64,000 bases of DNA from Pseudomonadota bacterium (lineage in GTDB: Bacteria > Desulfobacterota > Desulfarculia > Desulfarculales > Desulfarculaceae), in NCBI GenBank assembly GCA_018819925.1, contig JAHJPG010000130.1, positions 1-64,000 on the forward strand. Reading direction: 5' to 3'. Shown in pieces: positions 8,442-18,264 of the stretch. A program made the position numbers and the translations under genes. Each line of letters begins with the position of its first letter. The first letter of the stretch is position 1. The notes beneath the pieces were generated by a model, which was not told the DNA's origin, made no database searches, and saw only the letters and a program-made list of their open reading frames with translations.

Positions 8442-9386
8442 CTATTTGCGGCGAGGCGAAAGTATTTCGAAACCTAGCTTTGCCTGCAGGGTACCCATGA
8501 TGCCTTTGGGGGCCAGCAGAATCACGGCAATGGCTATGGCCCCCAGGATGAGCAGGCTCACCGAAAAGTAGTCGGCCAGGACCTGGGACAGGAACACCAA
8601 GATAAGCGCCCCCACTATGGGACCTTCAATGGTGCCGATGCCCCCGATGATAACGATGAACACCAGCTTGACCGTCCAGTCTATGGAGAAAGCCTTGTAG
8701 GGCTGCACAAAAACCTGAAAGATGTAGAAGACGCCGGCCGCCATGCCGGTTATGAAGGCGGCGATCAGAAAACAGTAGAGCTTGTAGCGGAAGACCTGTA
8801 CTCCCATGGTTTCGGAGACGTCCTCGTTGTCGCGCATGGCCATAAGGCCCAGACCCAGCCGGGAGCGCATGATGAAGTAGACCAGCGCCACCGAGCCCAC
8901 GCCCAGCACAAAGGCGATGTAGAAAGTCTCGTTCGTGGAAAGCGGTGGGTTCGTCTTGATGAACAAGCCGGTGCCGTACTTGACAAAGCTCCAGTTGCTG
9001 AACCATATCATCAGGATCTCGGCGAATATCCAGGTGCCGATGGAGAAGTAGACTCCCTTCATCCTAAAGATGAACAGGGACATGAACAGGGCCAGCAGCA
9101 CGGAGAAAAAGCCACCGGCAAGTATGCTCAACAAAACGTTGAGCCCGTAATAGTTGCCCATAACGGCCACGGAGTAGCCGCCGATGCCCAAAAACACCTG
9201 CTGGCCCAGGGAAATGAGCCCGGAATAGCCGGCCAGGAGGTTCCACATCTGCGCGACGGTGAGATATAGGCAAAAAAGGAAGAAAAACAAAACCAGGTAA
9301 TCGGAGCCCCATAGGGGTACAGTGCCCAGAGCCGCTGTCAAAACCCCCATCCAGACCAACCTGGACCGGCAAATAACATCCTTCAT
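8442..9386 (-). CDS. livM: Branched-chain amino acid-type ABC transporter permease LivM
   Basis: 314 residues from the ATG at 9386 (MKDVICRSRL); a TTG at 9407 is an alternative start. It is very hydrophobic, about nine to ten membrane spans, with the LivM hallmarks QMWNLLAGYSGLISLGQQVFLGIGGY split over the N-terminal third and the EAA-like loop RSRLGLGLMAMRDNEDVSETMG. It forms the inner-membrane channel with LivH. The ATG is 8 nt past the livH stop, so translation is probably coupled. Located in one operon with transhydroxylase and ring-product enzymes, it probably carries an aromatic substrate, as Liv homologues do in other aromatic degraders, instead of amino acids. Confidence 0.92.
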   Translation of the reverse strand: MKDVICRSRLVWMGVLTAALGTVPLWGSDYLVLFFFLFCLYLTVAQMWNLLAGYSGLISLGQQVFLGIGGYSVAVMGNYYGLNVLLSILAGGFFSVLLALFMSLFIFRMKGVYFSIGTWIFAEILMIWFSNWSFVKYGTGLFIKTNPPLSTNETFYIAFVLGVGSVALVYFIMRSRLGLGLMAMRDNEDVSETMGVQVFRYKLYCFLIAAFITGMAAGVFYIFQVFVQPYKAFSIDWTVKLVFIVIIGGIGTIEGPIVGALILVFLSQVLADYFSVSLLILGAIAIAVILLAPKGIMGTLQAKLGFEILSPRRK

Positions 9387-9393
9387 AATGGGT

Positions 9394-10254
9394 TTATGCC
9401 TTTCCAAAGATGCCGTTCGGCCTAATTGCCAAGACGATGAGCAACACCATGTAGCCGCACAGGAGTTGGTAGCCCGGCCCGAAGAAATGAGCTCCCAGCA
9501 ATTGGGCCATGGCCAGGATGAACCCTCCGACCAAGGTGCCCTTTATGCTGCCCAGGCCGCCGATGATCACCACCCCGAAGGCGATGATCAAGTATTGGGG
9601 GCCTGTGTGAGGATAGAAGATGAAGGTCATGCCCACCAATACTCCGGCCACCGCAGCGGTGAGCGCGGCGATTCCCATGGCGTAGGCATAGATGCTGGAG
9701 GTGTTGGCCCCTACCAATTTAGCGGCCACGACGTCGTCGGATGCCGCCCGAATGGCTCGACCCAGGAAGGTCTTGCGGAAAAATTGCCTAAGCCCCAAGA
9801 TCACGGCCAATCCGATGAGGAAGTTCAACAGATATAAGAGCGAGATGTTTATCTCACCGAGCGAAATGGTCATCATGCTTAGGTCGGATTTTAGGGCGCG
9901 GGCATCGCTGGTGAATACCAAGAGCAGAAAGTTCTGAACAATGATGGATATCCCAAAGGCCATCAACAGCGGCGGCTCCATGCCCTTACCCAGTACCCGG
10001 TTGAACAGCACGCTCTGGATCAAGAAGCCGACGCAGAACATGATCGGCGCGACCAGCAAGATGGTCCACAGGGGATTAAGGCCCAGCCACATGCAGAAGG
10101 CCAGGCTAAGGTAGCTCCCCAGGATCACCATGTCGCCGTGGGCCAGGTTCACTACCCTGACGATTCCGAAAATCGTGGACAGGCCCAAGGCGATAACGGC
10201 GTACAAACCGCCCAACAAGAGCCCATTAATTATTGGTTGCGCGAGGTCTATCAT
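9394..10254 (-). CDS. livH: Branched-chain amino acid-type ABC transporter permease LivH
   Basis: 286 residues, LivH family: N-terminal NGLLLGGLYAVIALGLSTIFGIVRVVNLAHGD region, EAA loop LGRAIRAASDDVVAAKLVGA, and GGLGSIKGTLVGGF near the end. About eight membrane segments. It pairs with LivM at 8442 to form the translocation pore. The gene lies 48 nt after livF in the order livG-livF-livH-livM. No binding protein is encoded in this operon; the three candidates are at 15485, 22784 and 29142. Confidence 0.93.
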   Translation of the reverse strand: MIDLAQPIINGLLLGGLYAVIALGLSTIFGIVRVVNLAHGDMVILGSYLSLAFCMWLGLNPLWTILLVAPIMFCVGFLIQSVLFNRVLGKGMEPPLLMAFGISIIVQNFLLLVFTSDARALKSDLSMMTISLGEINISLLYLLNFLIGLAVILGLRQFFRKTFLGRAIRAASDDVVAAKLVGANTSSIYAYAMGIAALTAAVAGVLVGMTFIFYPHTGPQYLIIAFGVVIIGGLGSIKGTLVGGFILAMAQLLGAHFFGPGYQLLCGYMVLLIVLAIRPNGIFGKA

Positions 10255-10302
10255 AATTCTTCCAGTGGCTGTGGAGCCCGATGGCGGCCCCGCTGCAGCG
10301 TA

Positions 10303-11018
<716 letters not shown>

Positions 11019-11019
<1 letters not shown>

Positions 11020-11744
11020 TAGTCTTCCTCCGATCCCAGGTAGCATTCCATCACATCTTGTGAGTTCATGACGTGACGAGGGTCGCCGCATTGCAGACGG
11101 CGGCCCCCGTCCAGGACCAAAAGACGATCCACGCCCTCCGACAGCATCATCAGGATGTGTTCGATCCAAACGATGGAGACGCCTCTGTGTTGGATCTCCT
11201 TGACGACCTTCAGCAACATCTCCACTTCATTTTCAGTTAGACCGCCGGCCACCTCGTCAATGAGAAGCAGGCGCGGCTGGGTGGCCAGGGCTCTGCCCAA
11301 CTCAAGCCTTTTGCGGTCCAACAGACATAGTCCTCCTGCCAATTTGTCCTTCTCTGGCAACAGGCGAATCAACTCCAGCACCTCCATCGCAAACGGTGCG
11401 GCATGCTTTTCCCTCATGCCGGCCCCGTGTACCGCCCCCACCAGCAGGTTTTCATATACGGTCATGTTCTCGAAGGGACGTGGTATCTGGTAGGTGCGCC
11501 CGATGCCCTGGCGACAGCGCCGGGCGGGAGACTCGCGGGTGATGTCCACACCGTTAAAGATTATGGAGCCACCGTCAGCCTTGAGGGTTCCTGTGATGAG
11601 ATTGAACATGGTCGTCTTGCCCGCCCCGTTGGGGCCTAACACGCCCAGTATCTCGCCTTGCCTCACTTCAAAAGATAGTTGGCTGACCACCAAGAGATGG
11701 CCGAAATACTTTTCCAGGCTTTTAACAACCAGAATGTCAGGCAT
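11019..11744 (-). CDS. livG: Liv ABC transporter ATP-binding protein LivG
   Basis: 241 residues; Walker A GPNGAGKTT, Walker B RLLLIDEVAGGL, and the H-loop His in IVWIEHIL. The helical insert (ENLLVGAVHGAGMREK) is typical of LivG. The usual LSGGQ signature reads LDRKRLELGRAL, the variant common in LivG proteins that use the LSYGQ/LDRKRLE form. It is the first gene of the minus-strand operon that runs down to the small transhydroxylase subunit at 1715, with GGGAAAC before the ATG. Confidence 0.93.
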
Positions 11745-11962
11745 GTTTCCCAGTTCCCGCGGGTGTAATTGTCTGTCTAGATGAATGCAGCCGGACGTAA
11801 CTGCCGGGGAAACCCCGGGATGCCCGCTGCGGGCCGCGATTGGCGGCTAGTCCAACCGGCGCGCCTAGGCCTTTGGTCATACAGAATCCGCCAAAGGCCA
11901 TGCTCGAGCCAAATGCCATCCTACAAAAGATCATTAGGTCAGCTCAAAGTTAATATCGCTAG
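11745..11962. other. Upstream region of the Liv-transhydroxylase operon
   Basis: No gene recognised. The promoter of the long minus-strand operon must lie here or within the adjacent relic, but I could not pick out a convincing -35/-10 pair. The right edge is the CTAG target duplicate of the IS relic. Confidence 0.4.
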
Positions 11963-12337
11963 CAGACTGTTGAAAAACAGAGCGCCGGGCCTTGGCTTGG
12001 CGTTTTTTGCTAGAGTCCTATCAGCCGTGCCGGCGGCCTGGGCAGCCCTGAAATCAACCAGGTCTTTCAGGCAGTAGGAACGCTTGGCATCCTTGCCCCT
12101 ACCCTTGCGCATCAGCCGCGCCTCGCGATCGGTGGCCGAACGTTCGTGTAATCGCAATGCTTCTCGCCCCGGGCGCGGCCGACCACTTGCGAAAACTTCA
12201 CGGGAGAAACCCGCTGGTCAGGCGGCAACAAACACGGCAGGCTTCCCTGTTTTTGTTCTACTCCGCGCATCCGGCCCTCCTCGGTTGAACCGATTTAATG
12301 TGAAGCAGCTAAAATCGGTGACTTTCTCAACAATCTG
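11963..12337 (-). mobile_element. Internally deleted IS5-type element flanked by CTAG
   Basis: The left end begins CAGACTGTTGAAAAAC at 11963 and the right end is its imperfect inverse, closing at 12337 (CAGATTGTTGAGAAAGTC on the minus strand). Both are bordered by CTAG (11959-11962 and 12338-12341), the 4-bp target duplication typical of IS5. Inside, the minus strand encodes RSATDREARLMRKGRGKDA, close to the TDPDARL.RKGKGKEAK segment of IS5-type DDE transposases. At 375 bp it is a non-autonomous remnant. It sits upstream of livG and could affect its promoter. Confidence 0.65.
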
Positions 12338-12341
12338 CTAG

Positions 12342-12627
12342 TGATTTTGATGCATTTTTTAACGTTGGTTCTGCAATTTCCATCATCGTTTTTGTTGCCA
12401 ATCAGCGTTACCGTCTTGCACAAATGTATGCGGCTGAATATTTTTAATTCTTGGGCTAATTAATCGATACCTGGGCTTAACACCGTTTCTAAATTTGCGG
12501 CAACCAGCCAGCCTTGCCTCGTGGCCCCGAAACAAGGCCAACATAAACATTTCAAATGCCCTGTCGCGCGTGCGGACAGGCCCCCCAATAGAGGCCGCTG
12601 GCCGGTTGCCGCTAAAAAGCTGCCTTC
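12342..12627. other. Intergenic, no gene recognised
   Basis: Sequence between the IS5-type relic and the end of the outer-membrane protein gene. It is AT-rich near 12345-12470 and has no convincing frame or hairpin. Confidence 0.4.
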
Positions 12628-13539
12628 CTAGAAAGACTTGGTTACGGTCACAACGAACTGTTGGCACTCGGCTTCGTTCTCGACACCGAAGTCTTGTACA
12701 AAAGCGAAGTTGATCTGTAGCAGGTGAGTCAACCAAAAGAAGTTGATCTCGGGCCCGATTCCGAATGCGCGGCTCAAATTGTCCGTGGCGTTGGCACCAT
12801 CGTCCTCGCTCAATTGCATGTAAACGTGGCCTCGGACGCCGGGGGTGATAATCAGGCTGTCGCTGGCCTTAAGGTCCTTGCCCACACCCCATTCGGCCAC
12901 CCACTCCACACCAGGCGTGATGTTGGTGTCCTCTTGAACGCTGTTCCAAGTCAAGCGGTTGAGGAGTGAGGCCGACCAGGTTCTCGCATCGTCAAAGTAA
13001 TAGGTGCCGCCGAAAGTCAACAGGCCGGTCCAGTATCCCAGGCCAGGAGAGGCGGGGTTGTCAGTATCGTAGTCGCCGGTGGGCAGGACTACGGCCAAGG
13101 CAAAGGAGCCGTCATAGCGGGCTCCATGCCATCCCAGGACAAACGGCTCGACGACGATGTCGCCCAACCCGCAATGACTTTCATCAATGCCCGCCGCCGC
13201 AATCTCAATGTTTGTGTTGGCAGTCGGTATGAGTACATGCACGCCGAAGTCGGCGCCCAGGATCTTGACGTCAGTTATGTACACGAATCTGTTGACCCAC
13301 ACGAACTTGTTTAGGTCAAAGCCAATCTTCATTTCGTCGCCGTTGTTATCCATCAATTTGTCGGAATTGACGAATACACCGTAAGTCCGGTAGTGGAAAC
13401 CGGGCGGTGGCACGGTGGCCGCCCTTACGCCCTCACCGCCTGGGGGATAATGGCCCATGGCCCCTGCAGGCAACGCCCCCAAGACCACAACGCACGCGAG
13501 AAGCACCCCCGAAATTAGCATTTGTTTCAACTTGCCCAC
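12628..13539 (-). CDS. SphA-type outer-membrane protein (MetA-pathway of phenol degradation family)
   Basis: GTG start at 13539 after GGAGGAGAAAAGCAA; 303 residues. A Sec signal peptide (KLKQMLISGVLLACVVVLGA, cleavage near AGA) precedes a beta-rich region with alternating aromatic strands ending in the C-terminal Phe usual for outer-membrane barrels (VTVTKSF). Sequence such as PPPGFHYRTYGVFVNSDKL and VVEPFVLGWH fits the SphA/PF13557 family, whose members lie beside phenol, sphingolipid or aromatic catabolism genes and probably act as uptake channels. It is divergent from the IclR gene at 14447, so it may be co-regulated with the aromatic operons and provide outer-membrane entry for their substrates. 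Confidence 0.75.
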   Translation of the reverse strand: MGKLKQMLISGVLLACVVVLGALPAGAMGHYPPGGEGVRAATVPPPGFHYRTYGVFVNSDKLMDNNGDEMKIGFDLNKFVWVNRFVYITDVKILGADFGVHVLIPTANTNIEIAAAGIDESHCGLGDIVVEPFVLGWHGARYDGSFALAVVLPTGDYDTDNPASPGLGYWTGLLTFGGTYYFDDARTWSASLLNRLTWNSVQEDTNITPGVEWVAEWGVGKDLKASDSLIITPGVRGHVYMQLSEDDGANATDNLSRAFGIGPEINFFWLTHLLQINFAFVQDFGVENEAECQQFVVTVTKSF

Positions 13540-14446
13540 TTGCTTTTCTCCTCCCTCTTTTTCCAGCCCGTCACTAAATTGCAAAGATTGACAAACATTG
13601 GCCCCTGGCGAAACCGGGCGGCTATCCGCGGCGACAACTGCATCGTCTCAACGCTAGCGGGCCGCAAGGCTTCCAATAGTTGTTTCGCCAGCGATAGTTT
13701 TAGGTTGCTGGCGGTTGCGCCTAGACAATCTGCCCGGCAAACCCAAAAACGCCTAGGGGCTGACAAACGCGCTCCTTTTAGGCCCCAGGTTCATCTCCTT
13801 AACCTGGAAGACAGGTTAAGCTGGAGGTTGCGCCTTGCCGGCGGTGCTAAAGCGCGGCCCCTGGCTTTGCCAAGCGGGGGTGGAGCGTAACCCCTGCTTA
13901 TTGGTTCACATATATGAACTAACGTCTCGCTATATAAACTAATCCGCCGGCTTTTAAGATGTCAAGTATAAAATATGGCATTTTGAGGCTGGCGGAGCGG
14001 CTGGCGGCCGAGGTGGCTCGGCGGGGGATAGGACTGGCTAGGTTTTATGCTGGCATATAAATGAGCTCGTGGCTATTAAATATATACAAAACAAATAGAT
14101 GACAATGATGCTCTAGACTGGGCCCAGGGGATGACTTCCTGGCGGGGCATCCGGTTCCTGGGATGTTAGGCAGGCGGGCCAGGCCTGACTGCTGGGCCAG
14201 CACCCCTTGCCACGAAAGAGGCGCCAAAAGCGTCTACGCGGAGATTTGTGATATATTTATAATTATAATCTATAGTTGTAAAACAATAAAAGATGGCGTT
14301 TCTTTTTCGCTGTCGGCACCTGCCTCCGGGTGTGTATCCGGGAACGGCCCGCCCCCTTTTTTCTTGACAACTGAATGAGGCGGAATGTAGGTTCTATACA
14401 GAGATGTAAGTTCGCATATGAGAATTTTACAGGTTGGCAGGGAGCC
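13540..14446. promoter_or_regulatory. Long divergent intergenic region with repeat motifs
   Basis: About 900 bp with no convincing gene between the outer-membrane protein and the IclR gene. It holds a perfect inverted repeat CTTAACCTG-GAAGA-CAGGTTAAG (13798-13820), a direct repeat ATATATGAACTAA / CTATATAAACTAA starting at 13910 and 13930 (20 bp apart, so on the same helix face), and an AT-rich stretch at 14245-14300. TTGACA at 14364-14369 and TAGGTT at 14388-14393 (18-bp spacing) make a candidate promoter for the IclR gene. Confidence 0.5.
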
Positions 14447-15199
14447 ATGGTTAAATCAGCAGACAGGGCCATAGACATATTAGAAGCGGTGGGAGATGCC
14501 CGCGAAGGTCTCACTCACGCGGAGATCGCGGCCAAGCTAAACATTCCAAAGAGCAGCCTGTCGGCCTTGCTGGTCAACTTGGTTAAGCGTCAGTACCTCG
14601 CTTTCCACGAGGAGGGAAAACGCTATAGCCTGGGTCCACAGTTGCTGGTTTTGGCCGGCCGCTACCGCGCCGGGTTGGATGTAGTTAGCCTGGGGCAGCC
14701 TTTTTTACGGCAGGTAACTATTGACACCCAAGAATCATCTGCCTTGGCGGTGCTAAACCAACGCTACCAAATCATTGTGGGGAGGGAGAACAGCCCGCAA
14801 TCGCTCATGCGGGCCATGCAGATTGGTGAAAGAAACCACCTCTATGCCACGGCGGCCGGCAAGGCCTTGTTGGCCCACCGTTCGGAGGAGGAGATAAACA
14901 CCTATCTCGGCTCGGTGGAGATGATTCCGGTTACCAAATACACCCTCACCTCGCCGGAGGCACTGCGCCTAGAGCTAAAAAATATACGCAACGGGGCCAT
15001 CGCCTATAGCCGCCAGGAACTGCAAGAGGGCATTGTCGCCATGGCCGCGCCGATATTCGATTTCACGGAGGTGGCCATCGCGGCCATTGTGGTGGGTATC
15101 CCATCGGTTCGCTTTGACGAGAAAAAGGAAAAGTGCGTCGAGGAATCTCTGAGATACCTGACGGCAAAATTTTCTCGCCAGTTGGGCTACGACGGATGA
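14447..15199 (+). CDS. IclR-family transcriptional regulator
   Basis: ATG at 14447 after GGCAGGGAGCC; 250 residues. The N-terminal winged helix (VKSADRAIDILEAVGDAREGLTHAEIAAKLNIPKSSL region, about residues 1-65) is followed by the IclR effector domain, with the characteristic ATAAGKALLAH near 145 and YSRQELQEGIVAMAAPIFD near 190. IclR proteins of this type sense aromatic acids or their products and control adjacent catabolic genes. It lies 285 bp upstream of the binding-protein/transhydroxylase operon on the same strand and divergent from the SphA-type gene; both are the likely targets. Confidence 0.9.
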   Translation: MVKSADRAIDILEAVGDAREGLTHAEIAAKLNIPKSSLSALLVNLVKRQYLAFHEEGKRYSLGPQLLVLAGRYRAGLDVVSLGQPFLRQVTIDTQESSALAVLNQRYQIIVGRENSPQSLMRAMQIGERNHLYATAAGKALLAHRSEEEINTYLGSVEMIPVTKYTLTSPEALRLELKNIRNGAIAYSRQELQEGIVAMAAPIFDFTEVAIAAIVVGIPSVRFDEKKEKCVEESLRYLTAKFSRQLGYDG

Positions 15200-15484
15200 C
15201 AGGGGTGGGGGGGCATCCGGTAGGGGTTTTGGGGGGAATTTTTTCTACTATTCCCAAAGGTAAAATCGGTCGCCTTGCCGCTGTGGGTTGACTAGGGCGG
15301 GGAGATGCGGATCAAAACACAGCCCATGGTTTTGGGCAAAGACAGCGCGCTCCAGGAGCCCAATCGCCCGCCGGTCCGGGGGGCAAAGAGAGGCCCATAA
15401 CCGTTGTTTGTACCGCCCGAAGCCGGGCACCAAACCAAGTGTAAAAAGGTGAAGATGCCATTAATGGGGGAAGAAGGGGATATT

Positions 15485-16786
15485 ATGCGCGATGTCAACA
15501 AAAAGGAACCAAAGCGAGAAGGCTTAAACAGAAGATCATTCATTAAAAAAGCCGCTCTGGGGGCCGCCGTTGCTGCGGGTTCTGCCACAGGGCTGACCGG
15601 CTTGGCCAGCCGGGCCCGTGCCTCCGGCCGTGACTACATCCTAGTGGGCCGGCCCAATCCATCCACCGGCCCCATCGCTCCATTTGGGGAGGCTTCGCCC
15701 TGGGTCGAAGAGAGGGTGCTGGCCGAAATCAACAAGGACGGCGGCATCTATATCGAGGAGGCGGGCAAGAAGCTTCCCATAAAAATTAAAATGGTGGACA
15801 CCGAAAGTGACCCCACCAAGGCTGCGGAAGCAGCCTCGCGGCTCATCGTCCACGACAAGGTGGACCTGATGATCGCCCTGCACACGCCCAACACCGTGAA
15901 TCCGGTGACGGCCATCTGCGAAAGGTACCAGATTCCCTGCATAGCCTTGGACGCGCCGTTGGAAAATTGGTTGGAAGGCGGCCCCTACAAATGGTCCTTC
16001 CACTCTTTTTGGTCCACAAAACTGGACTTCGCCCCCGTCTATATAGGTATGTGGGAGCAGATCCCCACCAACAAGGTGGTGGGTTTCGTCATGAACAACG
16101 ACCCCGATGGAGTCTCCTTCACCAATATCTTCGGCAGCATGCTGCCCGGCATGGGCTACAAGGTGGTGGACCTGGGGCGTTTCCCATACGGCCACCAGGA
16201 CTTCAGCTCCTTTATCAGCGCCTGGAAACGGGAAAAGGTGGAGATTCTGTTGGGCAACGTCATACCGCCCGACTGGATCACCTGCTGGCGCCAATCCCAC
16301 CAGATGGGTTTTGCCCCCAAGGTGGCCACCATCGGCAGGGCCACTCTTTTCCCCTCGGCCGTGGAGGCCCTGGGCGGCAACCTGGCCAATCATTTGGCGA
16401 CCGAGGTGTGGTGGAGCCCCTACCACCCCTTCAAGTCTTCGCTCACCGGGGAGAGCGCCAAAGGGCTTTGCGATGCCTGGACCAAGGCCACCGGCAGGCA
16501 ATGGACCCAACCGATAGGGTTTAAATACGCAGCGCTCGAAATTGCGGCCAACGCCCTGAAGCGGGCGCGCTCGCTGGAAAAAAATAAGCTGCGCCGGGCC
16601 ATCGCGGCCACCGATTTGGCGACCATGGTCGGACCCATCAAATTCAACCAGAAAAACTACAGCCGCACCCCGCTGGTGGGGGGCCAGTGGGTCAAGGGCA
16701 AGCAGTTTCCCTGGGCCTTGGACATCGTTTACAACAGACAGCATCCCAATATCCCCCTAACCGGGGCAATTCAACCCATTTCCTAG
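15485..16786 (+). CDS. Tat-exported Liv-type substrate-binding protein 1
   Basis: Start at the ATG at 15485, preceded by AAGAAGGGGATATT; 433 residues. A twin-arginine signal is clear: NRRSFIKKAALGAAVAAG, ending near SRARAS. The mature part (RDYILVGRPNPSTGPIAPFG) has the type-I periplasmic binding fold of the LivK/aromatic-binding group. It is about 60% alike by eye to the proteins at 22784 and 29142. Export in folded form through Tat is not the usual route for LivK proteins. It probably hands its ligand to the LivHMFG complex encoded at 8442-11744. First gene of the operon with DUF362, cyclase and transhydroxylase genes. Confidence 0.85.
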   Translation: MRDVNKKEPKREGLNRRSFIKKAALGAAVAAGSATGLTGLASRARASGRDYILVGRPNPSTGPIAPFGEASPWVEERVLAEINKDGGIYIEEAGKKLPIKIKMVDTESDPTKAAEAASRLIVHDKVDLMIALHTPNTVNPVTAICERYQIPCIALDAPLENWLEGGPYKWSFHSFWSTKLDFAPVYIGMWEQIPTNKVVGFVMNNDPDGVSFTNIFGSMLPGMGYKVVDLGRFPYGHQDFSSFISAWKREKVEILLGNVIPPDWITCWRQSHQMGFAPKVATIGRATLFPSAVEALGGNLANHLATEVWWSPYHPFKSSLTGESAKGLCDAWTKATGRQWTQPIGFKYAALEIAANALKRARSLEKNKLRRAIAATDLATMVGPIKFNQKNYSRTPLVGGQWVKGKQFPWALDIVYNRQHPNIPLTGAIQPIS

Positions 16787-16948
16787 GCTTCGGCGGTGAG
16801 CCGGGAAAATGATAGGCCGCTGCCAGGGGTTGTTGGCGGACGGAGAATGGATAGGTGAGGCATGCCCCCCTCCATTCCATCTGAACCAGCGGTCCAAACG
16901 CGCCATCTCTGTCCATCGTGAGGTGCGTGAAACACAAGGAGTTTAGCT

Positions 16949-18208
16949 TTGCCTAAGAGTATCGTTTCCATCGCTAAAGGCGTCGATGTGGAGAAAATGG
17001 TCCACGAGGTTCTGGCGCCGTTTGGCGGGGTGAAAAATATCATCAAGCCAAAATCCACCGTGGTGCTCAAGCCCAACGCCGGGCATGATGCGCCGCCCGA
17101 ATCAAGTGTTAACACCAATCCCGAACTGGTCGCCGCAGTGATCAGGGAAGTCCGCAGGGCCAACCCCAAGGAGATCATTCTGGCCGAGGCGTCGGCCATC
17201 GGATGCGACACCATGGAGTGCTTCGAAGTAAGCGGCATTCTCAAGGCCGCCGAAGATGCGGGCGTGGACAAGGTCATTGACATCAAGCAGGATAAAGACC
17301 TGATCAAGATGCCCATCCGGGACGCCAGATCCGACATATCCCGCATGCTGCTGCCGCGTTTTCTGGTGGAGGCCGAGCACATCATCAACATGCCCATATT
17401 CAAGTCGCATTGCAGCATGGTCTTCACCTGCGCTTTGAAGAACATGAAGGGTGTGGTGCAGGACAAGGTCCACTACCAAATGCACCAGACCGACTTGGCC
17501 GCGGCCATGATGGATTTGTGGTCCATCATCAGGCCCGACCTGCAATTGGCCGACCTCATCCGCCCGTCCGAGGGCTTTGGGCCCCACGCCACCCTGCCGA
17601 CAGACTTCGGCTGCTTGGTGGCTGGCAGAGACCCAGTGGCGGTGGACGCCACGGTTTGCCGCATGGTGGGCCTGGATGTGAACAGGGTGGCCTACTTCGA
17701 GCCTGCCCGCGAAAGGGGCATCGGTGTCTCCGACCCGGATCAGATCGAGATTCACGGCCCGAGCATCGAGGATGTCTACAAAGAACTGTGGCTGCCGTAT
17801 CTGGAGGGCTTTGACAAGTATCCGGAGTACACGTTGGACACCGAGGGCGCTTGCAGCAGTTGCCTGGGCCTGGTGCAGTTGACCCTGGAGAAACTCAAAT
17901 CATTGGATGAGTACGACAAGAACAGTGACGTGACTATCCTGGTGGGCCGCAAAAGCGGAATACCTGAGGGGGTGGAGCATGACAAGCTCATCCTGCACGG
18001 CGATTGCCTGAAAAAGTACCGTAAGCATGGCGTATTCGTGGGGGGATGCCCCCCGGCGGAGCCTCATCCGGTCTGGGCCATTGTGGACCGCAAGGACTAC
18101 ACCGAAATAGGCCCCGGCCTGCGCGAGAGAATGGCCGTAGAGGGGCCGTTGTTCGAAAAGCACATGCACAAATTGAAGCAGCAGCGCGACAAGGACCGTC
18201 AGAATTAG
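16949..18208 (+). CDS. DUF362-domain protein of unknown function
   Basis: TTG start at 16949 after AAGGAGTTTAGC; 419 residues. The DUF362 core covers about residues 35-290 (VVLKPNAGHDAPPESSVNTNP, IINMPIFKSHCSMVFTCALKNMKG, LVAGRDPVAVDATVCRMVGLD). A C-terminal part of about 130 residues adds paired cysteines: GACSSCLG, then GDCLKKY and VGGCPP. The cysteines could hold an Fe-S cluster, as in some relatives, but the spacing is not the ferredoxin pattern. No established reaction. It lies between a binding protein and the ring-opening candidate in the transhydroxylase operon, which suggests a role in the same pathway. Confidence 0.8.
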   Translation: MPKSIVSIAKGVDVEKMVHEVLAPFGGVKNIIKPKSTVVLKPNAGHDAPPESSVNTNPELVAAVIREVRRANPKEIILAEASAIGCDTMECFEVSGILKAAEDAGVDKVIDIKQDKDLIKMPIRDARSDISRMLLPRFLVEAEHIINMPIFKSHCSMVFTCALKNMKGVVQDKVHYQMHQTDLAAAMMDLWSIIRPDLQLADLIRPSEGFGPHATLPTDFGCLVAGRDPVAVDATVCRMVGLDVNRVAYFEPARERGIGVSDPDQIEIHGPSIEDVYKELWLPYLEGFDKYPEYTLDTEGACSSCLGLVQLTLEKLKSLDEYDKNSDVTILVGRKSGIPEGVEHDKLILHGDCLKKYRKHGVFVGGCPPAEPHPVWAIVDRKDYTEIGPGLRERMAVEGPLFEKHMHKLKQQRDKDRQN

Positions 18209-18264
18209 GACCCGGCCGGAGTGCCCAAGCAAATTTATTGCGCAAAAGGAAGGAGATTTAAAAA

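Noticed and set aside
12084-12341. Plus-strand frame in the IS5-type relic
   Set aside because: The transposase similarity is on the minus strand; the plus frame shows none.
15641-16744. 367-codon minus-strand frame across binding protein 1
   Set aside because: It is the shadow of the plus-strand gene; its translation is rich in His, Gly and Gln without domain features.
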